NCBI GenBank assembly: GCA_002633005.1 | Contig: NMRA01000187.1 | Location: 483,644-547,643 of the forward strand | Direction of reading: 5' to 3' | From: Phoronis australis | Lineage: Eukaryota > Phoronida > Phoronidae | Length of the DNA: 64,000 nucleotides | In this document: positions 1 through 12,112 of the stretch, piece by piece | Layout of the letters: each line of letters begins with the position of its first letter | Numbering within the stretch: position 1 is the stretch's first letter | The notes under the pieces: model-generated | Seen by the model: the letters and a program-made list of their open reading frames with translations, nothing else | What the model was told of the DNA's origin: nothing | The model's database searches: none | Made by a program: the position numbers and the translations under genes

Positions 1-2127
1 TCCATCTTTTGTACCTGACATCAAATACATTGTCCCCGATAACATCACTGTAAATGTACAGGTGACATGATCCAAAGGTGGCATCGATAACCACCATGTC
101 TGCTTGATTTGCTCCAAGCTGTGTTCGATGCTCATTGGAAAGTCGCAAAACAGCCAACGCCGTCATTTACATTTCCGTGCATTGTCGAATTTTTTAGGAG
201 GGCGTTGGCCGGTTCACACGACACATTCCAAAGTTTACGACTGCATGACGTCGATCTGTCAAAGCACCATCTCCGTCCACACGTTACTTGCCAATTTCAC
301 CTAATTTGAAAAGACGACACTAAAAGTAAAAAACCGGCTAGCACATTTATTTCGTGCGAGTCCGAGCACAAATCGACAACCGCCTGCCGTCAGTCTAATA
401 TTTTGAACGCAGTAGGAAACTTGTAGAAGCCAATTCTAACATTTTACGGTGTTATTTTAGTCCTGTTATATTTCACTAGTATTCACTTTGTATCAATCTA
501 TACGAGCTGCATCATTGTAGTAATCCAACTTTCCTTAAGCCAATTTACCACAATAATTTTAAAAATTGACGTTTTGGTCAGGCGGTCCATTCCACTTTGT
601 CAAATTATAACCTTGTCCTTTTGATTAGTTTTATGAGAAATTAAGACATTCTTATAAATGTGATAAATTTTCGGCATACAGGTAGACCTTTTAACCAATT
701 TGTCCGTAGTGGCTCATTTTCAAAAAATAATGGACATTGAAAGTTACATCACTAAAAACATCATTTAAAAAATTGAATTCATCAGATCTTGATCTTTTTG
801 ATCCGTGTATAGAAAATCCCCAGTGTTGAGTGTTCTTATAATCTCTTAAGTTCTCTTGTTGCAATAATCGCGTGTAGTCGCATAAGTCCGAGACATTGGG
901 AATCATGTCAAAAGCTCGTAAATTATTGTCGAGTTTCAAGTCCAAACACGGATTTAACAACTTTGACAAAGAACATTTCTGAGTCTGTTAAAGTTGTTGG
1001 ACCCGAGTTTGATGAACAAAGAGATTAAAATTCAAATAAACCCGAAGTTGCTATTTTTGTGAAGCGATGGTAATCATATGCCGATGCCCTCAGCGTGTTG
1101 GTGGACAATCAAGACGGCGAAAACTTGTTGTTTCAATTGCAGACAATTCAAAACCAGCCAAAAGGGTAAAAACAATGATTCGACAACTAAAGTAAGGCGT
1201 TAGTTTTGTTTACACTTATCCCGCTACCGATATTGCAACACGAACTCATATTTCTTACTTCATTACGATTCAAAATTGTTCTCCACCTCTGCAATAACTT
1301 CTAACACTTGTTGTGTAATAAGTCCAAGACAAAAGAAATGTACACGTAGTTACGATTAGAAGAATAGCGTCCTATTAATTCACAAATAATTTTGCAGACT
1401 CGTTAAATATCTTGAGTCTGTACAACTTATTGACTACATGACAAGTATTTGATTATTTTTTTGCTTCTGGTGAAAATCGAAACAGCTGATTTCAATGTTT
1501 ATAAATCGAAAGGTTATAGAGGGGTTACTTGAAAGCCGTTTCCGCGTCGCCTTGTGGTCTAGCTGTGCAATCGTTCCGTTTATACATGTATGGTGTTTCT
1601 TAGCGATAACCTGTCAACGAGAAACCTTCTCATGAATTTCTTTTTAATTAATCAGTCGTATCGTTTTACCTCTAGACGCCTATCACGACGTCAAGTTAGG
1701 GTGCCAGTTTCGTTTTCATCAGAATATTTTTTATGCTTGCTACAGGTACGCGGCTATTTTTCAACGTAATATAAATCATCATTCGAGTATTTAGTAAGTT
1801 TTTAATTTAATTTCAAAATCAAATACGCGTGGACAGGAAACGCATATCGAAACTGAACTCGCTTGGCATGATTGATGATCCAAAGATTGAAACATTAATG
1901 AAATCAATCGCCATCTCAGTGTTAATTAAATGTAGTTTTCGCTGTTTTGAAACTTAACTCTAAATTAAAGAAGAATATGGCGCGTGTTAAGCGGCGTCGA
2001 GGACCACTAAATTACATATATGTTACCAAACACACGTGGTTGTTTTTAGTTAAAAAGAAATGATTTGTAAAATAGTAAGGAACGAGTGAATATGCACTTA
2101 ATGGTACATTATCGGCGAGAAAAGAGA

Positions 2128-2216
2128 TTTTTTTTCTGAGATGAGCCTCAACGTAGAATCAAACCTACTACCCCGCGGTCACTCTTAAACGCGCTGTTGA
2201 CTGTGCTAAATCCCAC
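2128..2216 (-). mobile_element. tRNA-derived SINE-like fragment
   Basis: Read on the minus strand from 2,216, the sequence resembles a degraded tRNA: an A-box-like TAGCACAGTCAACAG begins at position 9 and a B-box-like GGTTTGATTC at position 52, the spacing of RNA polymerase III tRNA promoters. A GTAG/CTAC T-arm stem forms, but D and anticodon stems are poor. It is followed by TTGAGGCTCATCTCAG and a run of eight A, as at a SINE tail. Not a functional tRNA. Confidence 0.42.
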
Positions 2217-3682
2217 TAGATAAATGGTAATTTTAATTGTATTTAAATCTGCATTTGGCTCTGTTTAGCTGGCTAAAAACGAAAACGGAATTAGATATTT
2301 TACTCTCATAAAATCGATGTCGCGAGAGTCCTTATCTTGATAAGATTCCATTTCCGTTACTAACGTCACAAGCAATGCGTATATGTGCCATTTTCGAATC
2401 CGTAATTTAGGATTCGCTTGCTGGTAACGGAAAAAAGAATCCTAACGCTGCAAGGAATTGTATGATACAGGTTTTATGAGAATAAAATACATAATTCGAT
2501 TCTTGTGTTTTAGCTAGCTAAACAAGGCGAAGCATAGTTTGAGCAGGTAAAGTAACCGGCCTTTTGATTTCAGCGAGTGTCTGGCAGACAAAGGCGAGAA
2601 TGAGCCATTTGTAATCAAATCACAAAAATGCTATGGATTTCGTAGTTTTATAGTTGTTGTAAAAGCTGATAACTTAAGAAAGGCTGTCCCATCCCACAAC
2701 AATTCTAAAGTGTATTTTCGCCTGTATAACTGCTACTTCCAGCAGATTGCACGGGGAAATGTTGCTGTCTGAGGCGAGTTGTTGTGTATAAAATATCAAA
2801 GTTTAGTCAAGTTTCAAAATAACATTCCACGGTGTTGTGTAGTAAGCTTTCTACTTTTTCTCAATGTTGCTACATTTCATTTTTATTGAAGCCGAATTGA
2901 ATATTTCGCAAAAATCGAGTGTATTTGGTTTAACAGATCAACATTTTGAAAATCTGTGAGAAAAATTAAAACAATGATACGAATCTTTTTCAATTTCAAA
3001 AAGTTATTTCGAACGTATTTTACACCATTCTGTGCATGTCTAAATGCTTGGTGAAATTTAGAAGCAGTTGCGAAACCTCTCTCGTAATCTAACCATATCG
3101 GAGATTTTGGTGTTATTGCAGACTTTCTGCACCAACGCCTGTTTAAAGCTTCTGACGAGTGTTTGTAATGAAACCCTGGATATTTTGCTACTGATATTTC
3201 GTATAAAGTTAATCATTAACTCTATCATTGTTCCTCAGTTTTTTCCACTTCATTAAACATGCGTGTTGTTTAAACTAACAAATGGTTTCACGTGAAATGA
3301 ATCACATCTCAACATAAAACATCTCGTATGACAAAAATGAAATCAACTGTAATTTAAACCCGGGCATTATTTTAATGAAAATTGGAGGAATTGAGTGCAT
3401 TCAAACTACGCTGTGTAATTTCATTCGAGGTGGGAAAAATAAAACGTAACGGTTCTAAAGTTTTAAAACCGTAGTGTTTTTTGTCACACAGCCCGCAAGT
3501 TGTAAAATCTTTTTCGGTCGAAATCAGTCGAGCTTAGAAATGGGATTGACTTTTTAACGAAAGAAACAAATCAGGCTTTCCAATTAAACCAAAACCTAAA
3601 CTGCATACATACGAGCAATATTTCCATCATGTCCACTGCATTTTATTTCGCGCATATCCAGAGCTGGATCCATAGCACCCGC

Positions 3683-3960
3683 CATGCGTGCACCCAGCCT
3701 AAAATATAGGGGAGGGGGTTCGAATTTCTCGATACTAGGACCTTTTACTGAACAAAATCAACGAGGACTAAAAAAAAAAAAAAAACGGGGCCACTAGGTT
3801 CAGGCCTACGAACTGCGCATCTGCGCCAATTTCCTGTGTCATTTGTGTTGTTTACTTAGACTTTTTGTTTCACTGAGGCGGACCTTTTTGCCCAATTCAC
3901 CACTGAATTGTGGGGCTCGTTCGAGCCCTCCGAGCCCCCCACACCCTGGGTGCGCCCATG
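3683..3960 (+). mobile_element. CACCCAG-ended foldback repeat, copy 1
   Basis: About 278 bp with imperfect terminal inverted repeats, CATGCGTGCACCCAG at the left and CTGGGTGCGCCCATG at the right. It contains an internal A-run of about 15 after GAGGACT, the string ACTTTTTGTTTCACTGAGGC, and a small GGGGCTCG/CGAGCCC palindrome. Two more copies lie at 5,640 and 41,630. No coding capacity; behaves like a non-autonomous DNA element (MITE). Confidence 0.65.
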
Positions 3961-5639
3961 CCCGCGTTCAACGCTTTTGTATTACTATAACTTAATAAAG
4001 GCTCTAAAATGCTCCTATAAGCCTGTCCACTGCCCATCCCCCTCTGGTCACGTTCCTGGATCCGTGCCTGACAAGAAACCGACTCGCTGATTGCTGTGGT
4101 TTCAATATTGCCACCATCGTCAGGCGCGTGCTTGCGTTACATTTCCGATTTCCAAGCAAAATCAAACTCATGTCTTTTGTGCCTGGCAGAGGTAATAACC
4201 AAACGTAAGCAGTGAAGAAAATCACGCAACAATCGTTATTGCGAATATTGTTAAGTGAAGTCTGAGGCAAAAATTGCGTTCTTACTGCGAAAGGCAAGAA
4301 TTGTGTTTGTGTGAAAGTTATTTAGGTACTTCAAAGTTTATTATTGCACGACTTTCCTCAATACAATATAAACTAATACAGTGATACAAAGACCCCAGTA
4401 GTTGCCAGTTAACGGTGTTTTCTCGTAACATGCTTCGTTATCTTCACGGTTGGGACTTTAGAAATACGTATAAATGAAATAGCGATTCAGTAGACATATG
4501 GAAAATCTTTCAAAATGAAGATTAATTGTCGGTTGTTTTGGAATAAATCGATTATTTGTCACAGACTGTTAAGTTATACGTTGAACATGAGGTTATTGTC
4601 AAGAAATTCTCTGATATGAAATGCACCTTTGCAGTGACATTTTATCACTGAACTTACTAGCGAGTTCGTTTTTCCAACAGGGGTCTTCAGATTGTTGATG
4701 TTCAATAGATATTGTTAAAAAACTTACACTTTCGACGGGTTATCTTGAGTTGCTCGTTTTAAAGAGAAGATCCAAATTTCAGCCAAACATACTTTGTACG
4801 GAATAAGGAATGTAATAATATCAATAATTGGTGATAAATTAAAGAATTGCGATGAGCATGGTTTTTGTTTAATGCTTCATTTCTCCCAGCTTAACGAGCT
4901 AAAAACGAAAACAAGGACAACGAAACCATCAACGACTTCATAAAACGCTTGATAGTTTATTGGCGTTGGCAATCCTAAAATTGTGAATTCGCACGTAGAC
5001 AATTTAAGTTGATAGCGGAAATACAATCCTATCACGGACCGAATTTGAGAGTAAAAGGCCTAATTCAATTTTCGTTTTTAGTCAGGTAAACAAGGCGAAA
5101 TGTAATTTTTGATATCATCCAGTTCTCCTTAAAGAGTTAGTTTATCTAAAATACATCTTACTGATGATATGTGTTCAAATGACCACTCAGTGTCTTTCAC
5201 TCTCTCTGATAGTATGCGTTGAGCAAACCACCTGGCGAATAGAAATATAAGTTCTGTTAGTTTCGTTTAGTGATAAACACCACAGCTTTCCCGTTGTTTT
5301 GGCAACATGGGAGACAATTAGGCTTAGCCAACGGGATTAGGAAAGATCGAATGCCATAATTAGCAACAAGTCGATGATTATCCGTAGAAGTAGTTTACCG
5401 CTGTCTAATTGAAAAACGGCGTTGACTGGACCTTTCTATAAACATCACGTCAATGCCGTGACGCAATGTGTTATTTTGATACACCCGAGAGTTTCGTACT
5501 TTATACCAACAGCTTGAGCGAACAAATAAACGCGCCGTCAGTTTGTAACTCCACAACCTCATGTTGGATCGGCGAAGTATCGCCAAGCGAGATACAGGTA
5601 CATTATATGCACGCATTTAGGTCCAGGCAGCTGCATGTA

Positions 5640-5885
5640 CATGGGCGCACCCAAGGGGGTGGCGAATTGGGCAAAAAGGTCCACCTCAGCTAAACAAAAA
5701 GTCCGAGTAAAGGAGACAAAAGTCCACAAAGCCCATAGCAATTCGGCGCGGATGCACAATCCGTAGGCCTGAACCTAGTGGCCCCATTTTTTTTTTTTTT
5801 TTTAGTCCTCGCTGATTTTTTCAGTAACAGGTACGCATACCGAAAAATTCGAGCCCCCCATTAATTTAGGCTGGGTATGCGCATG
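5640..5885 (-). mobile_element. CACCCAG-ended foldback repeat, copy 2 (inverted)
   Basis: About 246 bp, reverse complement of copy 1 at 3,683. It starts CATGGGCGCACCCA and ends GGGTATGCGCATG. It shares the homopolymer run (here T) next to AGTCCTCG, the GGCCTGAACCTAGTGGCC block and the AATTGGGCAAAAAGGTCC block. The two copies lie 1.7 kb apart in opposite orientation and could pair. Confidence 0.65.
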
Positions 5886-8350
5886 ATGTAAACCTGAGCC
5901 TGTATTCGAATTTGGCGCACACTACCTTAGAAAATACATGCCATTTGAGTAGGTATAACAGCCTGCTAGAGAAGGTTTGAGTTGCCCCTTACAATATATG
6001 TACATGCAGACATAAAGCGAAAAACAAAGGCTTGATAGAGCAAACCCCAAACCCCAAGTTAAAGATACAGAACTGCACAACATACATCTGCCTGCTTTCA
6101 CACGTGAAGCTTATACGCATGCGCGTACATGTATGTTCGAAACACCCGAGCAGGAATAACAATTTGAAAACGTATCATTTCAAGTATAGACACATAGACC
6201 TCAATGCGCTCATTTATGGTTCCAAATGGGTAACAAGCTGGAGGTACCTTTAAAACCACACTTGCGTGTGCACACGCGAGTATGTTGTACGTTATGCGCT
6301 CAAATGTGTTCTTAGATAAACAGTGACTAAAACATACAGTGTAATTATACATCTACAATCCTAATCTTTTCACACTCATTGTTAATAACACAACGCACAT
6401 ACGCATTGTTCTTTTCAGGTGGGCACTTAAACTTAAAAGACTTCCAGTACACCATCAGGACATTTTTATGATTTCAGTATGCTACTAAGATCAATTTATC
6501 GATATTCACGCTCTTTGTAAGACTTGCCACACGTAACTTGAGAGTTGGGCTCACGCAATCTGTGTCTACATCTCTGTCCCATTTTTTGTGTGTTTTAGCT
6601 GTAAAAATCTTCCTTTAAGCATTTTTAGAAGTAATCGACCCCTTTAGACCTCCGAGGTTAGCATGTCTCTTTCAGTTTGTTTACTTTCCTTCGGGCCTGA
6701 TATAGATTTTCACTCGTGCTAACAGTTTGTTTTTTGTCATGTAAATCAGTCAACTAAACATATAAATATTGTTTCAACACGTGTAGAAAAAGTATACTGT
6801 AGAGAGAGGGTTTACCAATAAAATGGAAACGAAAAATAAATATTAATGGTTGTTTATATTGATTCTGGTAAAATGACATTGAATCATACAAATTTAAATA
6901 CAAATATGGTTCTTCCGTAACTTCGATATGCGTAACCAGATAACAAAAATGCACACAAATCAACATGAAATGATAAATTTAAGCTGCTTTGAAATAAAAT
7001 TGTTTGAAGATTTTGTATTCGATGCTCTTACTAAGAAAGTCTTCCATGTTTAAAGAGAATGAAGCATGTACTATAATTTCAATTCCTTCCAATATTCTGA
7101 CGATGTAGAACCGTCTATCAATGGGAATTCTATAGGTTTTCTTGCTACGTACAAGACGTCGTCACGGGCTAGTCACGACGACCAGATTGGTACACAATGC
7201 ATTCATATCGAAAACTAAAGACGCGGCCATTTAATTTCAGCGGTTTGAATTAGCTCTTCATGGTGAAATTCACGTACATGTATCGAAATATATCACTGAA
7301 ATAACAACACTCCGTAAATTACAGCCTTGTAAATACTTGAGCCTCGTTACCATACACGTGGATTGAAATTCGCTATTGTCCAACTTCTACGGCCATTTTG
7401 TGATGCACCACCACAAATATCACTAAATGTTATATTTTAAATTTTATTTATCTTGAAGAAAAACGAAAGAACGTCAATTGGGAATAGGTTTGGGGTAGAT
7501 TAGTTTCATGCGTTGTTTTTCATTTCATGACGTTTTGAACTAAAACGAAGCCGAAATAGTAACTCAAATTAATGACAAATCCCTCATAACAACCGCGTGA
7601 TTTCAAACTCGATCGAAACGAACAACTTTAGGAATTTGAAATATATCAGTAATTGAACTAGTTTGTTTCATTACGTTTTTGCATTCTCGAAGTGTTGTGA
7701 TACTAATCTTATAGATATAAGGGCTTCAAATTTTAATATGTTTCTTACTTCTATTAGGGTGTGGCTTCGCAGAAGTTGTGTATAACCCATTGGCCAGAAT
7801 GGGAAATGTTACGTCAAACAGAACGTTTAGTTTATTCAGCGATCCAGCTACGCTTTCTTGAACGAAAGAAAATGTCCATTTTTATTTTACACGGAGATAG
7901 CTGAAATAACGCCCAGACGTCTCTAACATTTACTGTTGAATCTGACGATGATAAAGTAGCAGAACATTTTGTAAACAATAATCTCATGTCATTTGTGCTA
8001 CAAAACAGGTAAACTGTTCGAAAGATTATTTTAAAAAACGGCTCCCAGAACGCGAGTAAGTTTGAACTTGTGCAATGATAAAAAAGTACCGTGAAATTAA
8101 TGGTTTTTATCACGTCTACGTGCGATGCTTGAAATGTAAACGTTTTAAAATTAAATTTGCCTAAGTTTTCAATTGTCTCCGTTTCATCTAAAGTTTACCA
8201 TCATCGAATGCAAAACAAATCAACGTCACAGTTTCTAATGCAATACACGCAGAATCACTGAATATTGAAAATGTAATTTCAATTGACTTTGCAATTCGCG
8301 AGCTTGGTCTTAAAGTAAAAATTACTCTAAAATCGACTGCTTAGCAAATA

Positions 8351-8427
8351 TTAAAAGACGGACAATGGCCGCACAAATAAAAATGTTCATGTTCGTGTTA
8401 TTGTGAGGCGATTGTCCGTTTTTTTAA
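8351..8427 (+). repeat. Short imperfect hairpin
   Basis: About 26 bp of stem: AAAGACGGACAATGGCCGCA pairs with TGAGGCGATTGTCCGTTTTT across a loop of about 17 nt, with one bulge and few mismatches. The size resembles an animal microRNA precursor, but it could equally be a tiny foldback element. Confidence 0.4.
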
Positions 8428-9425
8428 TCCTTCTATGGCCAAAAACTGGCGTAATAAAGCAAATATGCTCACACATTCTAGTATCTACGGGTTTACAATG
8501 CAGCGACTGTTACCAAGTGAAATCTATTTTTTCTCGCGCTGCAAGCAGTCTTGAGCCAGTCATTCATTGTCCGAAGTCCTTGGACGATTTCACAGACAGT
8601 AGCCCGATATCGCCTTTCATTGTCCAGACGAAGCGTAAATGAATCCCTTTCAGAGTATAACTTGAGAACCTATTAGTCCGTGACTTCGATGGCCCGCTTT
8701 TCCTCGCCAATATTTGACAAAAATTTTATGTCAACGCAAAACACGAGAATACAGTTGAAAATCAAATTTATTCTGGTTAATGCATCTTCATGCGATGTGT
8801 CAATACAATTGGCTGTTACCTTTTGTTTGTTCGACAGTACAGTAAATGGGTTTGCGTTGAGAGAAGTCAACATTTGGGAGCTTAACTGTGACTGACAAGT
8901 AAATTCGCGGTTAATCTTCCAGTCCGCCGCTGGTCTCTGCTGTTCGTGAGTGATGAGAGAACGATTAGTCATACGTATACGTATGTTTCTTACCAATAAC
9001 GCTACCAACTCGCGATACGATAAGTTTCACTTAACGTCGAATGATTTCATAATGCCGTCTTTATTAAATGTAGATTTATTATAATTTACACACAAAAAGG
9101 AATTTGACATAGAGCCTTACTATGTTATTTGGCTTCGTTCACAGATGTACTGTAACAAACGCCGGGTGATGTATTATATTGTTTTCTTATAAACGACGAG
9201 TATATAACATGCTAATTATTTTTGTATTTAAAAACCACATTTCCTCCTCTTTAGGTGTAGAAAAACAGGCTAAAATGAATACTCCTGCATGTACCTTCAA
9301 CGCCTACCACGAGACAACGTTATTTCCGTTGACACGATCAAGGTACAGGGATTTAGGAGTCATAAAACGTTTCAGAAGTATACGGCCTGCCAAACCTTCC
9401 AAAAGTTAACTGTTTGAAATCAATT

Positions 9426-9430
<5 letters not shown>

Positions 9431-9492
<62 letters not shown>
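9431..9492 (+). repeat. (TC)n microsatellite
   Basis: Perfect TC dinucleotide run of about 62 bp (31 units). Confidence 0.98.
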
Positions 9493-9497
<5 letters not shown>

Positions 9498-11969
9498 CGA
9501 CTCTATGCTAAAAGCGACAACATCATTACAGCACGGATATTTCACGTCTAATGTGGTGGGCAAATTCTTATTTTCTGTGGAAAACAAGGGGAAATTTAAA
9601 CAGTTCTTACTTCAACATCGACTCACAGGCAACATCGTAGTCTGGAAAGGGGAACCTACAGTAGAAGTTTGAGCGCATGGCGCGTTTAGTATACGTGTAC
9701 ACTTTCGGTGGAGCAGCTGAAAATGGAAAACAAAGGAACTTGGCTGGCATCGTCACGACGATAGAAAGTATACAAAAAACGTAGCGTGCATTAATTGCGT
9801 ATTTGATATTTTTAAATGGTGATATCAATTCCGCTGGAGATAAAGCTATTTCTCAGTGTTATTTAAGGTTATGTAGGACGTTATTGGCGAGTACACATAT
9901 TTGCTAAATATACAAGGCCAGTAATTTGGTCACGTGACCACTCCCTTTTTAGTAAAATTTAATAGGAAAGAATGACACAATCATAGAAAAACAAAGGTAG
10001 GAATAACGTGGCCAATTGTCGTTTGGTATAAATGTTCATGATGAAATCTCAAAAAATACTGTTGTACTTTTCTAAATTATCATTTCGCTTTCGTTTTATG
10101 CAATTTTGAGGTGTTTCGATAGTAAGTGCAACAGCTTGACATTATAAAACATAATTCCTAAAAAGCGTTTTGCAGAAGAGTGCTCAATATCTGAAGGTTT
10201 TGTATGAATCCGATTTGTTGTTTCTGATGTATGATGTTAGCCGGGTTTGGACATTTTTAAATGAAAATGAAAACACTCTTACAAGAAACTAAAAATCTAT
10301 CTTCCTTGATAGTACTTCAATTTGTGAAACAACGAAACCAATTCTTTTTTCGAAACTGTGTTAATTTTCGTTTTTGCACAACTTTGCGATGAAGGGCATA
10401 TTCATGGAGTTCTCCAACATTTCTGCGGCATTTGCCAGACAGAGCGCTGATGGAGTAGAAAACAATATAAAACCTTACAGTTTTAACATCAAACGGGAAG
10501 TTGAAGGAAAGCAGTGCTGTTTCCAACGCAACTATCGTAAATTGTGTTTTATGTAACACTTCTCCACGTACAAAGTAGGGGCACGGAGCGGAAGAGTAGA
10601 ATTCTATTTATTTTTATTTCAATTCCGAACAAAAACACCCGTAAAGAGATTTTTACTTAACCATTGTATTATTAAACGACATTTGGCGAATTTCTAATTT
10701 TTTGTGGACTACAACTGAAATATTACAAACCAAGTTACCTCAAAACGTAACTTGCAAACAGACGAAAGCACAAAACTATCGAGCGGACAGTAATAAAAAA
10801 CGAGAAATTTGGAATTTGTATCTTCTGGAGACGTCATTCGCGCCAGATATCGTTGTAGTTATTTGCCTCCAACGCGGTTGTCCGTCATCACTGCCGTCTT
10901 GGTTAAACATATCATGTTTAGAAACACAGACGGCGATACAAAAATAATAAATACTATTCTCTTTCGTTTTGCCTGGCTAAAACAAACAAATTACACAAAC
11001 CAGACTTAAAACAATTAAAATGTCTACGTTTTAATTCATGCTTTGTAATTTAACTCTCTCTGACCTAATGAAAGTTGCCGTGAACGCAAGTAAACCAATA
11101 GTCAGCCGTTTAACAATGTCTGAATCTGTGGCGCCATGCTCGTTCCACGATAAGTTAGTTGGCTGTCCACGCGCTCGCGAGCCCAGTTACATGCGAACAC
11201 AATATTTTCGTTGTCGTGAATTACTTGCAGTTCTTCAAAAGCAGTAGAATAACTGTTGATGATTACAATTTTGTGTACATGACAATTTTAGCCAGCGTTT
11301 CACACTCTCATGAGAAAACACAGCAGTCCCGGTCCATATTTCTTCAGAAATGTGGACAAGAATACAGCAATCTTGGATTATATACGTTGAATTTGAATAC
11401 GTTTTGCAATTGTACAAGAAAATTTCTCCAGAAGCGTAGTTTAATAACCTGTGAAGATTTGAGCTGATGTTTGATACAATGCCAAAAACTCATTCCTGGT
11501 TTATGGAAGTCTCTTAAACTCCGTTGTGCATCTATGTACAAGGCGTTTTCAAAAGTACTTAAACTTGAATAGAAATAAGAGTCCAGCAAACACCCATTTC
11601 CAAGCTTATATTTTTGCAACGTTTAATTTTCCTGTTCGCTACGTGACAAATTTCTTATTAATTAGTGAACCTTTGCATGCTAGTCTCAGTTACACAGTGA
11701 CGAAACGCGATAGTCATTTTTTGAATGATGAATAGACATTAATGCCACACATTCATCGCTCATTGTCTTGTCTTTGAAGTTTAGTCCTCGTGTTACCTAT
11801 CAATTACAAAGGCAAATTAACGTACAATGAACAGATAGCGAGAACGTGAAAACTTTAATTGTTTTTATTTCTATAATGACACAACTCAACTTGTACTTGG
11901 AAAACATATGTTCGAAAAAAGATAATATTCCTGTTATAACTAAATGAAAGTATAATTTCACAATACTAC

Positions 11970-12112
11970 GACTGCACTAGAACGACTTGACAGTTCCGCC
12001 GGGTGAACCGTCTAAGACATGTTATTGGTTCTCAGTGACGACTTCCGGTTTACAGACCAATCAGATGTCTTTACCGCTTGACCCAGGGGAACCGGCGAAG
12101 TCAAGTGCAGTC
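11970..12112 (+). mobile_element. CCAAT-bearing MITE, copy 1
   Basis: 143-bp foldback with ends GACTGCACT and AGTGCAGTC, plus inner inverted segments (GACTTGACAGTTCCGCCGGG against CGGCGAAGTC). The right half carries GTTTACAGACCAATCAGATG. A second copy lies at 36,591. No coding capacity. No clean target-site duplication was visible. Confidence 0.6.

Noticed and set aside
691-969. 92-codon minus-strand frame
   Set aside because: Compositionally plausible but no recognised family and no flanking exons; not enough to call a gene.
2128-2216. Functional tRNA gene
   Set aside because: Box spacing fits, but D and anticodon stems do not fold and an A-run follows; a SINE-like relic is the better reading.
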